From NCBI RefSeq assembly GCF_003403095.1, contig NZ_CP031555.1, forward strand, positions 2,212,001 through 2,276,000: a stretch of 64,000 nucleotides of DNA. Reading direction: 5' to 3'. Below the pieces are notes generated by a model, which saw only the letters and a list, made by a program, of their open reading frames with translations, did no database searches and had not been told where the DNA came from. The DNA comes from Thalassospira indica. GTDB lineage: Bacteria > Pseudomonadota > Alphaproteobacteria > Rhodospirillales > Thalassospiraceae. Made by a program: the position numbers and the translations under genes. Below are positions 55,212 to 63,249 of this stretch, piece by piece (within the stretch, counting starts at the first letter, position 1; each line of letters starts with the position of its first letter).

Positions 55212-56375
55212 TTATTGCCAGCGGTCCGAGAAATCGCGCGGGATCATCAGGATGTCACGGTCGACTTTGGTGACTTCCGTGCGTCCACACAGCGCCATGG
55301 ACACTTCAAGCTCCTTTTGGATGAGCTCAAGCGCCTTGGTCACACCGGCTTCGCCCATTGCACCAAGGCCATAAACATAAGCGCGGCCGATATAGGTGCC
55401 CTTTGCACCAAGTGCCAAGGCTTTCAAAACGTCCTGGCCAGAGCGGATCCCACTATCAAGGTGGACTTCGATCTTGTCGCCGACGGCATCCATGATCGCC
55501 GGTAGGGCCCGGATTGAGGACAGGGCGCCATCAAGCTGGCGTCCGCCGTGGTTCGAAACGATGATGGCGTCTGCGCCGACATTGAGTGCTTCCAGGGCAT
55601 CGCGCGGATCAATGATCCCCTTGATGATCAGCGGCCCGTCCCACATTTTGCGGAATTCGCGAATACGATCCCAATCAAGGGATACATCGAACGCTTCGGC
55701 GGTCCAGGTGCTCAGCGATGACGCGTCGGCAACCCCTTTGGCATGACCGACAATGTTGCCAAAGAAGCGCCGCTTGGTGCCGAGCATGCCAAGGCCCCAT
55801 TGGACCTTGGTCATCATGTTGGTAACCGATTTGAAAGTCAGCTTGGGCGGGGCGGACAGACCGTTTTTCAGATCTTTGTGGCGCTGGCCCAGCATCTGAA
55901 GATCGACCGTGATGACTGCGGCCGAACATTTGGCGGCTTTGGCGCGGTCAAACAGGCGCTTCATGAAGTCGTCGTCTTTCAGTGTGTAAACCTGCAGCCA
56001 GAACGGCTTGGATGTGTTTTCGGCCACATCCTCGATCGAGCAGATCGACATGGTCGACAGCGTGTAGGGGACGCCGAATTTCTCTGCCGCACGCGCAGCC
56101 TTGATCTCGCCGTCAGCGCTTTGCATGCCAGTCAGTCCGACCGGGGCAAGGGCGACGGGCATGGCTACATCCTGACCGATCATTTGGCTTTTGGTGGAGC
56201 GCCCGGCCATGTCGATTGCGACCCGCTGACGCAGGTGAATTTCCTGAAAATCGGTAGTGTTTTCACGGAATGTCTGCTCGGTCCAGCTTCCGGATTCTGC
56301 GTAATCGTAAAACATGCGCGGTGTGCGCCGTTTATAGATGCGTTTAAGGTCTTCGACGCAGGTAATCACTGGCAT
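55212..56375 (-). CDS. lldD: FMN-dependent alpha-hydroxy-acid oxidase, LldD-like L-lactate dehydrogenase
   Basis: The 387-residue TIM-barrel flavoprotein has ITCVEDLKRIYKRRTPRMFYDY at the N-terminus, then PVALAPVGLTGMQSADGE and the FMN/catalytic site DAIIVSNHGGRQLDGALSS with the proton-abstracting His. The last segment is VHLDSGIRSGQDVLKALALGAKGTYIGRAYVYG. It oxidises L-lactate or another 2-hydroxy acid, passing electrons to the respiratory chain or oxygen. No lactate permease or LldR is adjacent, so substrate is inferred from the family. Confidence 0.9.
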   Translation of the reverse strand: MPVITCVEDLKRIYKRRTPRMFYDYAESGSWTEQTFRENTTDFQEIHLRQRVAIDMAGRSTKSQMIGQDVAMPVALAPVGLTGMQSADGEIKAARAAEKFGVPYTLSTMSICSIEDVAENTSKPFWLQVYTLKDDDFMKRLFDRAKAAKCSAAVITVDLQMLGQRHKDLKNGLSAPPKLTFKSVTNMMTKVQWGLGMLGTKRRFFGNIVGHAKGVADASSLSTWTAEAFDVSLDWDRIREFRKMWDGPLIIKGIIDPRDALEALNVGADAIIVSNHGGRQLDGALSSIRALPAIMDAVGDKIEVHLDSGIRSGQDVLKALALGAKGTYIGRAYVYGLGAMGEAGVTKALELIQKELEVSMALCGRTEVTKVDRDILMIPRDFSDRWQ

Positions 56376-56675
56376 GAGGTCAACTCCGAATAAAATGTGC
56401 CTTGTATTGGTAATACCACTTTCCGAGGTTGTCGCAAACCGAATTGAAAATCAGCTTCTGAGTTGTTGTTTTCGTAAGCCGGATTCAGGCCGATGTTGTT
56501 GGCACCAAAGAATTTTAAAAAGAGGGATCGAAAATTTGGAAGGTTGTGATATTAACAAATCTCTGAGATGATAAATTTTTGAATTTAAGGTGTGATCCGA
56601 TGGTTGGAACGATGCGACGAGTTTTCAAAACATAACTGTTTGAACCTCTGTTGGATAACCTTGCGATATGTGAAG
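56376..56675. other. Intergenic region of about 300 bases with a possible small RNA
   Basis: No protein-coding gene is seen. A TTGTGA-17-GATGAT promoter-like pair lies at about 56542-56570. Together with the orphan terminator at 56676-56701 it would frame a short transcript of about 120 bases. Confidence 0.3.
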
Positions 56676-56701
56676 GGCCGCTAATGGAGCGGTCTTTTTT
56701 T
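56676..56701 (+). terminator. Orphan rho-independent terminator upstream of the GNAT gene
   Basis: GGCCGCT (56676-56682) and AGCGGTC (56688-56694) form a 7-bp stem (one G-T) with a 5-base loop, followed by seven T. No plus-strand gene ends before it, so it may stop a non-coding transcript or attenuate the downstream gene. Confidence 0.7.
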
Positions 56702-56756
56702 ATGCCAATTTGAAAGTTTGGCACTTACCTGAAGCCCAAAGAAAGGGACCCACGAT

Positions 56757-57695
56757 ATGCAGTACAGAAAGCTGCACGACGCCGATTTTGATGCCGCAAA
56801 CGCATTCCTTGCCAATCATGCAGCGACCTGCATGGTGCTGCGTGGAAACCTGCGAACTGCCGGTATCGAACGACGTCGCCACCCGCTTTCTGGCAACTGG
56901 TTCGGGGAAGTGGCCCCAGATGGCGGCATCAGCGCGATTGTCGCGCAGTTCGGCAATGGCAATGTCTTTGTCGAGGCCGGCGATCAGAAGGCTATCCCAA
57001 AGGGCCTGACGGCAGCATTTGTTGCTGATCCGCTGAAACCGGTTGCAGGTGTGTTTGGTGATTCCGATACGGCGCAGGATATGCTCTGCCAACTGGGGCT
57101 TGAGGATGCGGCCTATGCGATCAATGCATCGGATGTGCTTTACGAGCTTGATCTCAGCAACCTGATCGTGCCGCAAAATGCACGCGCCGATGATTTTCAG
57201 ATGGTTGATGCGGAAAAGATTGACCGCAATACATTGCTGCGCTGGTTGCGCGCCTACGAGATCGAGGCACTCGGCGCGGAAGACACACCAAGCCTTGATA
57301 GTAAAATCGCTTCACGCCTCGTCCATGCGCTGGATGCCCGGACAATGTGGGGGCTGATCGTCGACGGCAAGGCGGTGTCGCTATCCGGCTTCAATGCAAC
57401 CTTGCCTGATATGGTTCAAGTCGGCCCCGTCTGGACCCCGCCCGAGGAACGCTCGAACGGTTATGCTCGTATCCTGGTTGCGAAAACGCTTCTGGCGGTG
57501 CGGGCGCGGGGTGTTAGACGTGCTATTCTGTCAACCGACAGTGAAGCGGCCGCAAAGGCGTATGAGGCGCTTGGGTTTAAGAAGATCGGGCGGTATCGGT
57601 TGGCGTTGTTGGCGGTGCATCAAGATTGGGCAACTATCAGAACGGCCGAAATTCCTGGGTACGCCGAAATGCAATCAGAGAGTATGGTGGACTGA
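56757..57695 (+). CDS. GNAT family N-acetyltransferase with N-terminal extension (312 aa)
   Basis: The 312-residue protein has a C-terminal GNAT domain: VQVGPVWTPPEERSNGYARILV holds the acetyl-CoA-binding RSNGYA loop, followed by RRAILSTDSEAAAKAYEALGFKKIGRYRLAL. The N-terminal 150 residues (YRKLHDADFDAANAFLANHA) look like a second, degenerate GNAT-like lobe. Such two-lobe GNAT proteins are common and substrates are varied. The gene stands alone. Confidence 0.82.
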   Translation: MQYRKLHDADFDAANAFLANHAATCMVLRGNLRTAGIERRRHPLSGNWFGEVAPDGGISAIVAQFGNGNVFVEAGDQKAIPKGLTAAFVADPLKPVAGVFGDSDTAQDMLCQLGLEDAAYAINASDVLYELDLSNLIVPQNARADDFQMVDAEKIDRNTLLRWLRAYEIEALGAEDTPSLDSKIASRLVHALDARTMWGLIVDGKAVSLSGFNATLPDMVQVGPVWTPPEERSNGYARILVAKTLLAVRARGVRRAILSTDSEAAAKAYEALGFKKIGRYRLALLAVHQDWATIRTAEIPGYAEMQSESMVD

Positions 57696-57754
57696 GATAG
57701 GTTCCCCATATATACAATTAAATCTGGGTCTTACGGTGTGTTTAGGGGAACCGG

Positions 57755-58552
57755 ATGTCAGTATACGTCATTTGTAATAGCGAAATGCCGCTTTACCGGT
57801 TGCCTGAAGGGGCCAAGGTCATCTGGCTGAATTCAGAGAAAGCTCCCAAGTCGGATGAGTTTGAAATCATTCATGGATATGATTTCTGTGAAAATCCCGA
57901 ACATGTTCACAATTACCTCGCAGGTTCCCTTGGGGCCTATGTGATATTGCAGCTATTACTTGAGCAAGGTGAAAAAGCTCCTGAAAAGACCACGATCTGG
58001 CAATACCGAAAATTCGTGAGCCAGACAAAATATGGCGAGCCAACGAAAAACTATCCCGGCATGTATTCGGTTAACAAGGGGGAGGAAGTTGCTCCGGTTG
58101 TTTCAGATGCATCAGATTTCTTTTTCCCGTCTCTTCTTAATTTGGGTAGCATCATCAACCACTATGCTTCTGTCCACCATCTTGAGGATTTCTATAAGTA
58201 TCTGATTTGTACGCTCGAAACAGGTGTACTTAATCCCAAAGAGACGCTTCAGTTTTCCAATTTCAAGTTCCTGATACCTGGGGGAATTGAGTTGGGCACT
58301 TTCAAGACCGATTGGTGGAAGGTGGCTGCTGAAAAGGTCTTCAGATGTAATTTAGCGTTTGTCGATCAGTTCAAAGTTAAAGCCCCTGACAATCCTGTGC
58401 AGAAGCGTGCTGTTGCCTTTTGTTCTGAAAGATTGGGTAGTTACTTTTTGTTGATGCATCTGAGCAATACCAACAAAGGAAACATACCAATGAGCTTTAT
58501 GGGAACGATGCATACTGTCTCAGAGGGGGATATTTATCTTCCCGGGCGCTAA
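57755..58552 (+). CDS. Unknown protein at the head of the surface-sugar cluster, possibly glycosyltransferase-like
   Basis: The 265-residue protein starts after AGGGG. It has no signal peptide or membrane helix. The segment TTIWQYRKFVSQ is reminiscent of the HYRRYF element, and VAFCSERLGSYFLLMHL of the late AERLLNVYL-type element, in DUF4422-like glycosyltransferases. This resemblance is weak and made by eye. Codon use is AT-richer than the genes upstream, as in the rest of the cluster. It is not closely coupled to rfbF (218 bases apart). Confidence 0.4.
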   Translation: MSVYVICNSEMPLYRLPEGAKVIWLNSEKAPKSDEFEIIHGYDFCENPEHVHNYLAGSLGAYVILQLLLEQGEKAPEKTTIWQYRKFVSQTKYGEPTKNYPGMYSVNKGEEVAPVVSDASDFFFPSLLNLGSIINHYASVHHLEDFYKYLICTLETGVLNPKETLQFSNFKFLIPGGIELGTFKTDWWKVAAEKVFRCNLAFVDQFKVKAPDNPVQKRAVAFCSERLGSYFLLMHLSNTNKGNIPMSFMGTMHTVSEGDIYLPGR

Positions 58553-58770
58553 CGCTTGAGATACGTGACTATTGTCGACCTCAGTAACTGTTTTCGTTGA
58601 TCACTTGTAGCGGCTAAATATTTCGTTCGGATGGGCCTTATCTTTATCGTAACGAGTTATATGGAGAATCCTAAAATCAGCGTTGTTTTAGTAGACTGGT
58701 TAAAACTGGTAACCTGATAGCTTGCCAAGCACGTCATTGTCTGTGACGTCTATGATCGTAAGGAGGGGTG

Positions 58771-59544
58771 GTGAAAGCAGTTATACTTGCTGGTGGGTTG
58801 GGGACGCGTATTTCTGAGGAAACGCACCTTAAACCGAAGCCCATGATTGAAATAGGCGGTAAGCCGATCCTTTGGCACATAATGAAAGTGTACTCCACAC
58901 ACGGCGTCAATGATTTCGTTATCTGCTGTGGTTACAAAGGGTACCTGGTCAAAGAGTATTTCGCGAACTACTTCCTTCACATGTCTGATGTCACGTTTGA
59001 CATGCAATCTAACAAGATGGAAGTCCATCAACGCAAGGCAGAGCCGTGGCGTGTCACGTTGGTTGATACCGGTGAGGCAACCATGACCGGAGGGCGTCTT
59101 AAACGTGTGCGAGACTATGTTCAGGACGAGGATGCATTTTGCTTCACGTATGGCGATGGTGTTTGCGATCTTGATGTCACCGCTAGCATAGATTTTCATA
59201 AGAAACATGGGAAACTAGCGTCGGTAACAGCAGTTCAGCCACCGGGACGCTACGGAGCATTGGAGCGATCCGGAACGCATGTAACAGGGTTTTCGGAAAA
59301 ACCACGCGGTGATGGTGGCTATATCAATGGTGGGTTCTTCATTCTGTCGCCAAAAGTGCTTGAACGAATTGAAGGAGATGAAACCAGTTGGGAAGCGGAA
59401 CCACTAGCCGGGTTAGCCAAAGACGGGCAGCTTGAAGCATTCGAACATAACGGTTTTTGGCAGCCCATGGATACCTTACGAGACAAGAACATGCTCGAGC
59501 GTTTGTGGGAAACGGGTTCCGCCCCTTGGAAGATTTGGGATTAG
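58771..59544 (+). CDS. rfbF: Glucose-1-phosphate cytidylyltransferase
   Basis: The 257-residue enzyme makes CDP-glucose from CTP and glucose-1-phosphate, the first step of CDP-deoxysugar synthesis. KAVILAGGLGTRISEETHLK is the nucleotide-binding signature, followed by PKPMIEIGGKPILWHIM. Other family segments are FCFTYGDGVCDLDV and NGGFFILSPKVLERI. The GTG at 58771 is chosen because it gives the canonical MKAVILAGG start. The SD AGGAGG is close (4 bases), while the GTG at 58768 is even closer. Confidence 0.95.
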   Translation: MKAVILAGGLGTRISEETHLKPKPMIEIGGKPILWHIMKVYSTHGVNDFVICCGYKGYLVKEYFANYFLHMSDVTFDMQSNKMEVHQRKAEPWRVTLVDTGEATMTGGRLKRVRDYVQDEDAFCFTYGDGVCDLDVTASIDFHKKHGKLASVTAVQPPGRYGALERSGTHVTGFSEKPRGDGGYINGGFFILSPKVLERIEGDETSWEAEPLAGLAKDGQLEAFEHNGFWQPMDTLRDKNMLERLWETGSAPWKIWD

Positions 59545-59555
59545 GCGCTCCAAAA

Positions 59556-60623
59556 ATGCAAAATTCATCCTTTTGGAAAGGAAAGAGAGTTCTTCTAACG
59601 GGACATTCCGGCTTCAAAGGGGGCTGGCTGAGCCTCTGGTTGGCTGAAATGCAGGCTGATGTCTATGGGATTAGCCTGAGCCCTGATAACAATCCAAACT
59701 TGTTTGATGCAGCCAGTGTCGCGTCAGTGATCAACAGCAGCGTTTTTTGCGATATTTGTGATCGTGATGCTTTGGCGCAACACGTTACGGCCATCAATCC
59801 CGAGATCGTTTTCCATTTGGCTGCTCAGCCGTTGGTAAGGGCTAGTTACCGCGATCCACTTTTGACTTTTGATACAAATTTCATGGGAACAGCGCATTTG
59901 CTAAATGCCCTCAGGGAGTGCAGCGAGCTTAAATGCGCGGTCATGATTACCACGGATAAGGTATACAAGAATCAGGAATGGCTCTGGCCGTATCGAGAGA
60001 ACGAAGCGCTTGGTGGTCACGATCCATACAGTGCGAGCAAAGCTGCAAGCGAACATGTGATCTCATCGTTTCGTGATTCCTTCTTTGCAGAGAAGGGCGT
60101 GAGTATCTCATCTGCCAGGGCCGGAAATGTGATTGGCGGCGGCGACTGGTCGGAAGACAGGTTGTTGCCCGACGCTGTTCGGGCATGGTCATCAGGACGC
60201 ACACTAGAGGTTCGTAACCCAAATGCTGTAAGGCCATGGCAGCATGTGGTTGAGCCACTTTACGGGTATCTGACCTTGGCTGAGCGCTCGTTTAATGACG
60301 CTTCGCTTGCCGGGGCATATAATTTCGGTCCCAGCCATGAGGGGACTGACGACGTTCGATTTGTTGCAGAATTGGCTGCCAGCAAGTTTGGTGGTGGAAA
60401 GGTTGTTTTCGGTGCTGCCCAGGATGCTTTGCACGAAGCAAAAACGCTGCGCCTTGATAGCTCAAAAAGTCGAATTCAACTTGGTGTTAAACCGGTCTGG
60501 AGTTTGCAAGAGTCCATTGAGCGAACCATGAAGTGGTACCGCAAATTTTTGGATGGGGCTGATGCCCGTAAACTTTGCCTTGCCGATATTTATGATTTTG
60601 AAAAAAGGCTTCCCCTATTATGA
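59556..60623 (+). CDS. rfbG: CDP-glucose 4,6-dehydratase
   Basis: The 355-residue short-chain dehydrogenase-fold enzyme converts CDP-glucose to CDP-4-keto-6-deoxyglucose. VLLTGHSGFKGGWLSLWL is the NAD-binding signature typical of RfbG. Other parts are VFHLAAQPLVRASYRDP, the catalytic TTDKVYKNQEW and DPYSASKAASEHV (YxxxK), and NVIGGGDWSEDRLLPD. It starts 11 bases after rfbF and overlaps the epimerase gene by 4 bases. Confidence 0.95.
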   Translation: MQNSSFWKGKRVLLTGHSGFKGGWLSLWLAEMQADVYGISLSPDNNPNLFDAASVASVINSSVFCDICDRDALAQHVTAINPEIVFHLAAQPLVRASYRDPLLTFDTNFMGTAHLLNALRECSELKCAVMITTDKVYKNQEWLWPYRENEALGGHDPYSASKAASEHVISSFRDSFFAEKGVSISSARAGNVIGGGDWSEDRLLPDAVRAWSSGRTLEVRNPNAVRPWQHVVEPLYGYLTLAERSFNDASLAGAYNFGPSHEGTDDVRFVAELAASKFGGGKVVFGAAQDALHEAKTLRLDSSKSRIQLGVKPVWSLQESIERTMKWYRKFLDGADARKLCLADIYDFEKRLPLL

Positions 60624-61180
60624 GCAGGTTTGAAATACATAACCTGCCTTTGGCGGGGGTCAGCAAGATTGTGCGTTCGTTCAGGGGGGACGAGCGGGGA
60701 TTTTTAAGCCGCATGTATTGCCGTGACGAGTTTGAAAAAGCTGGCTGGGATACTTCTATCGCGCAAATCAACCATACCCTGACGTCGGAAAAGGGCACAG
60801 TGCGAGGACTCCATTTTCAACGTCCACCATATTCCGAAAAAAAATTGGTAACTTGCCTTCACGGGGAGATTTGGGATGTGGTTGTCGATATCCGCCGAGA
60901 TTCCAGCACTTTCCTTCAGTGGCACGGCGAAAAGATATCGTCAGAACGCGGGGAAGCAATACTAATTCCTGAAGGGTTTGCGCACGGATTTCAAACGCTG
61001 ACGGATGACGTTGAATTGATATATTTGCATTCAGCCCCATACGACCCTGCGTCTGAAGATGGCCTGAGTCCGGATGATCCTGAATTAAGAATAAAATGGC
61101 CATTGCCTTGCGCGAATTTGTCTAAGCGAGACAAAGGGCATCCCATGATTGATGAACATTTTTCAGGGATAAAGCTATGA
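60620..61180 (+). CDS. dTDP-4-dehydrorhamnose 3,5-epimerase-like cupin (RfbC family)
   Basis: The 186-residue cupin has VRSFRGDERGFLSRMYCRDEF, TVRGLHFQRPPYSEKKLV with the catalytic His, EIWDVVVDIRRDSSTFLQW and the YLHSAPYDP segment with the catalytic Tyr. In this setting the substrate is probably the CDP-4-keto-6-deoxyhexose from RfbG rather than a dTDP sugar. Epimerisation at C3 and/or C5 would give an L-configured sugar or prepare C3 for methylation. It overlaps both neighbours by 4 bases. Confidence 0.9.
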   Translation: MSRFEIHNLPLAGVSKIVRSFRGDERGFLSRMYCRDEFEKAGWDTSIAQINHTLTSEKGTVRGLHFQRPPYSEKKLVTCLHGEIWDVVVDIRRDSSTFLQWHGEKISSERGEAILIPEGFAHGFQTLTDDVELIYLHSAPYDPASEDGLSPDDPELRIKWPLPCANLSKRDKGHPMIDEHFSGIKL

Positions 61181-62400
61181 ACTGTCGGCACTGCAATGCA
61201 TCACTGACGAGCGGGTTTCTTGATTTAGGCTTTGCGCCGCCATCTAATAGTTATGTCATTCGTGAACATCTTTCGGATCCGGAAGTTTGCTATCCGCTGC
61301 GGGTTCAGGTTTGTGATCATTGCTGGTTGGTGCAGACAGAGGATTATACGAAGGAAACTGACCTTTTTACTTCCGACTACGCCTATTTTTCCAGTACATC
61401 GAAAAGCTGGCTCGCGCATGCTGCAAAGTATTGTGAAAAGGTAACCCGTGACTTGGACCTCGACGAAGAAAGCTTTGTTGTCGAGGTTGCATCGAATGAT
61501 GGATATCTCCTGAAAAATTTCGTGATGCAGCGAATTCCGTGTCTTGGTGTGGAACCGACAGATGATACCGCGAGGGCGGCAGAACTCTTGGGCGTTCCAG
61601 TTGTGCGCGAATTTTTCGGTCACGCTCTTGCCGAAAAACTATCGGCCAGTCATGGGAAGGCGGATCTGGTGATCGGCAATAACGTGTTTGCCCACGTTCC
61701 CGATATCAATGATTTCGCGCGTGGTTTGGCAACAATGCTCAAGCCGTCAGGTACCATTACACTTGAGTTTCCGCATTTGATGCAGCTTATCAAGCTGTGT
61801 CAGTTTGATACAATTTATCACGAGCATTTCTCTTACTTGTCTCTCTACACCGTTGGGAAGATTTTTAACGATGCGGGGCTGAGAATTTATGACGTAGAGG
61901 AACTGACAACTCATGGTGGCAGTCTTCGGGTCTATGGCTGTCATAAGGATGCAGATATCGAAACAACGTCATTTGTTTCCGAAGTCCTGTCGCAAGAAGA
62001 AAAGATGGGACTTCGTAAGCCGCAGACATACGAGAGTTTTCAGGCACGCGCCGATAAGATCAAAGATGACCTGCTGATGTTCTTGATCAATTGCAAAAAG
62101 CAGGGGAAGTCCGTCGCCGCTTACGGGGCCGCGGCAAAGGGCAATACGCTTTTGAACTATGCGGGTGTCAAAAAGGATTTGTTGCCCTTCGTTTGTGATG
62201 CCGCTGCCTCAAAACAGGGGAAATATCTGCCCGGAAGCCATATCCCGATCTTTGCACCAGAAGTGCTTAAGGAAAATGCACCTGATTATGTACTTGTACT
62301 GCCTTGGAACTTGCTGCCTGAAATACGCGAACAGCTTGGTTATTTGACCAAACACAATACCAAGTTTGTAATTGCCGTTCCTGAACTGGAAATTGTATGA
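61177..62400 (+). CDS. NDP-hexose C-methyltransferase (class I, SAM-dependent)
   Basis: The 407-residue enzyme has an N-terminal zinc site (MNCRHCNASL and VCDHCWLVQ, four Cys), a central SAM-binding domain (FVVEVASNDGYLLKNF, NNVFAHVPDINDF) and a C-terminal domain (GKSVAAYGAAAKGNTLLNY). This layout matches sugar C-methyltransferases such as TcaB9 and the NovU/TylC3 group. It would add a methyl branch to the CDP-ketodeoxyhexose. The start overlaps the epimerase stop (ATGA). Confidence 0.92.
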   Translation: MNCRHCNASLTSGFLDLGFAPPSNSYVIREHLSDPEVCYPLRVQVCDHCWLVQTEDYTKETDLFTSDYAYFSSTSKSWLAHAAKYCEKVTRDLDLDEESFVVEVASNDGYLLKNFVMQRIPCLGVEPTDDTARAAELLGVPVVREFFGHALAEKLSASHGKADLVIGNNVFAHVPDINDFARGLATMLKPSGTITLEFPHLMQLIKLCQFDTIYHEHFSYLSLYTVGKIFNDAGLRIYDVEELTTHGGSLRVYGCHKDADIETTSFVSEVLSQEEKMGLRKPQTYESFQARADKIKDDLLMFLINCKKQGKSVAAYGAAAKGNTLLNYAGVKKDLLPFVCDAAASKQGKYLPGSHIPIFAPEVLKENAPDYVLVLPWNLLPEIREQLGYLTKHNTKFVIAVPELEIV

Positions 62401-63242
62401 CGCGGTCGGTCCTTGTTACAGGTGCAACGGGATTTGTCGGGCGACACGTGCTGAGATCGCTGTGTGAGAAGGACGTCAGATTAAAGCTTGTTGCCCGTCA
62501 GCAGCCTGATTTGACCGTCATTGACAGCAATCAGTTTGCGCCAGTTATAGTTTCCACCACCGACCTGTTTAAAGAAAGTGTAGAATGGTGGCAGCGCCAT
62601 CTGGAGGGTGTTGATACCGTTATCCATTTGGCGTGGTATGCTGAACCGGGAAAATACCAAACATCAGCACGTAACATTGACTGTTTGTCTGGATCCTTAA
62701 AACTGGCGCAAGCCTGCGAAACCTCGAATGTCAGTAGGTTCGTCGGAATTGGCACATGCTTTGAATATGACCTTTCCCAAAAGGTTTTGCCAGTGACCAC
62801 GCCGCTTAGGCCCAATTCACCCTACGGGGCTGCCAAGGCGGCACTATACTTGGCATTGTCACAGTTTTTCCTGAATTCTTCAAACCTGAAAGGGAAAGCA
62901 GTTGAGTTTGCCTGGTGTCGTCTATTTTATCTCTACGGAGAAGGTGAAGACGAACGACGATTGGTTTCGCATATCCGAAACCAAATCCGGAAAGGAGAGC
63001 CGGTTGCACTGACGTCGGGTACCCAGGTTCGGGATTTTATGGATGTCTCCGATGCAGCACGAGAAATTGTCGAGGTCGCACTGGGAGATGTTCAGGGGCC
63101 GGTTAACATATGCAGCAGGAAGGCAACGACTGTTAGAGAACTTGCGGAAAAAGTTGCGGACGAGTTTGGGCGATGTGATCTTCTGCGCTTTGGCGCGCGC
63201 GAAGACAACGTGATTGATCCGCCCTATATTGTTGGGGAGTAA
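62397..63242 (+). CDS. NAD-dependent epimerase/dehydratase, probable sugar 4-ketoreductase
   Basis: The 281-residue extended SDR has SVLVTGATGFVGRHVLRSL as nucleotide-binding motif, then VIHLAWYAEPGKY and NSPYGAAKAALYLAL with the catalytic YxxxK. Near the end are CSRKATTVRELAEKVADEFG. It probably reduces the 4-keto group of the branched sugar as the final step. It overlaps the methyltransferase by 4 bases. Confidence 0.88.
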   Translation: MTRSVLVTGATGFVGRHVLRSLCEKDVRLKLVARQQPDLTVIDSNQFAPVIVSTTDLFKESVEWWQRHLEGVDTVIHLAWYAEPGKYQTSARNIDCLSGSLKLAQACETSNVSRFVGIGTCFEYDLSQKVLPVTTPLRPNSPYGAAKAALYLALSQFFLNSSNLKGKAVEFAWCRLFYLYGEGEDERRLVSHIRNQIRKGEPVALTSGTQVRDFMDVSDAAREIVEVALGDVQGPVNICSRKATTVRELAEKVADEFGRCDLLRFGAREDNVIDPPYIVGE

Positions 63243-63249
63243 CGACTTT

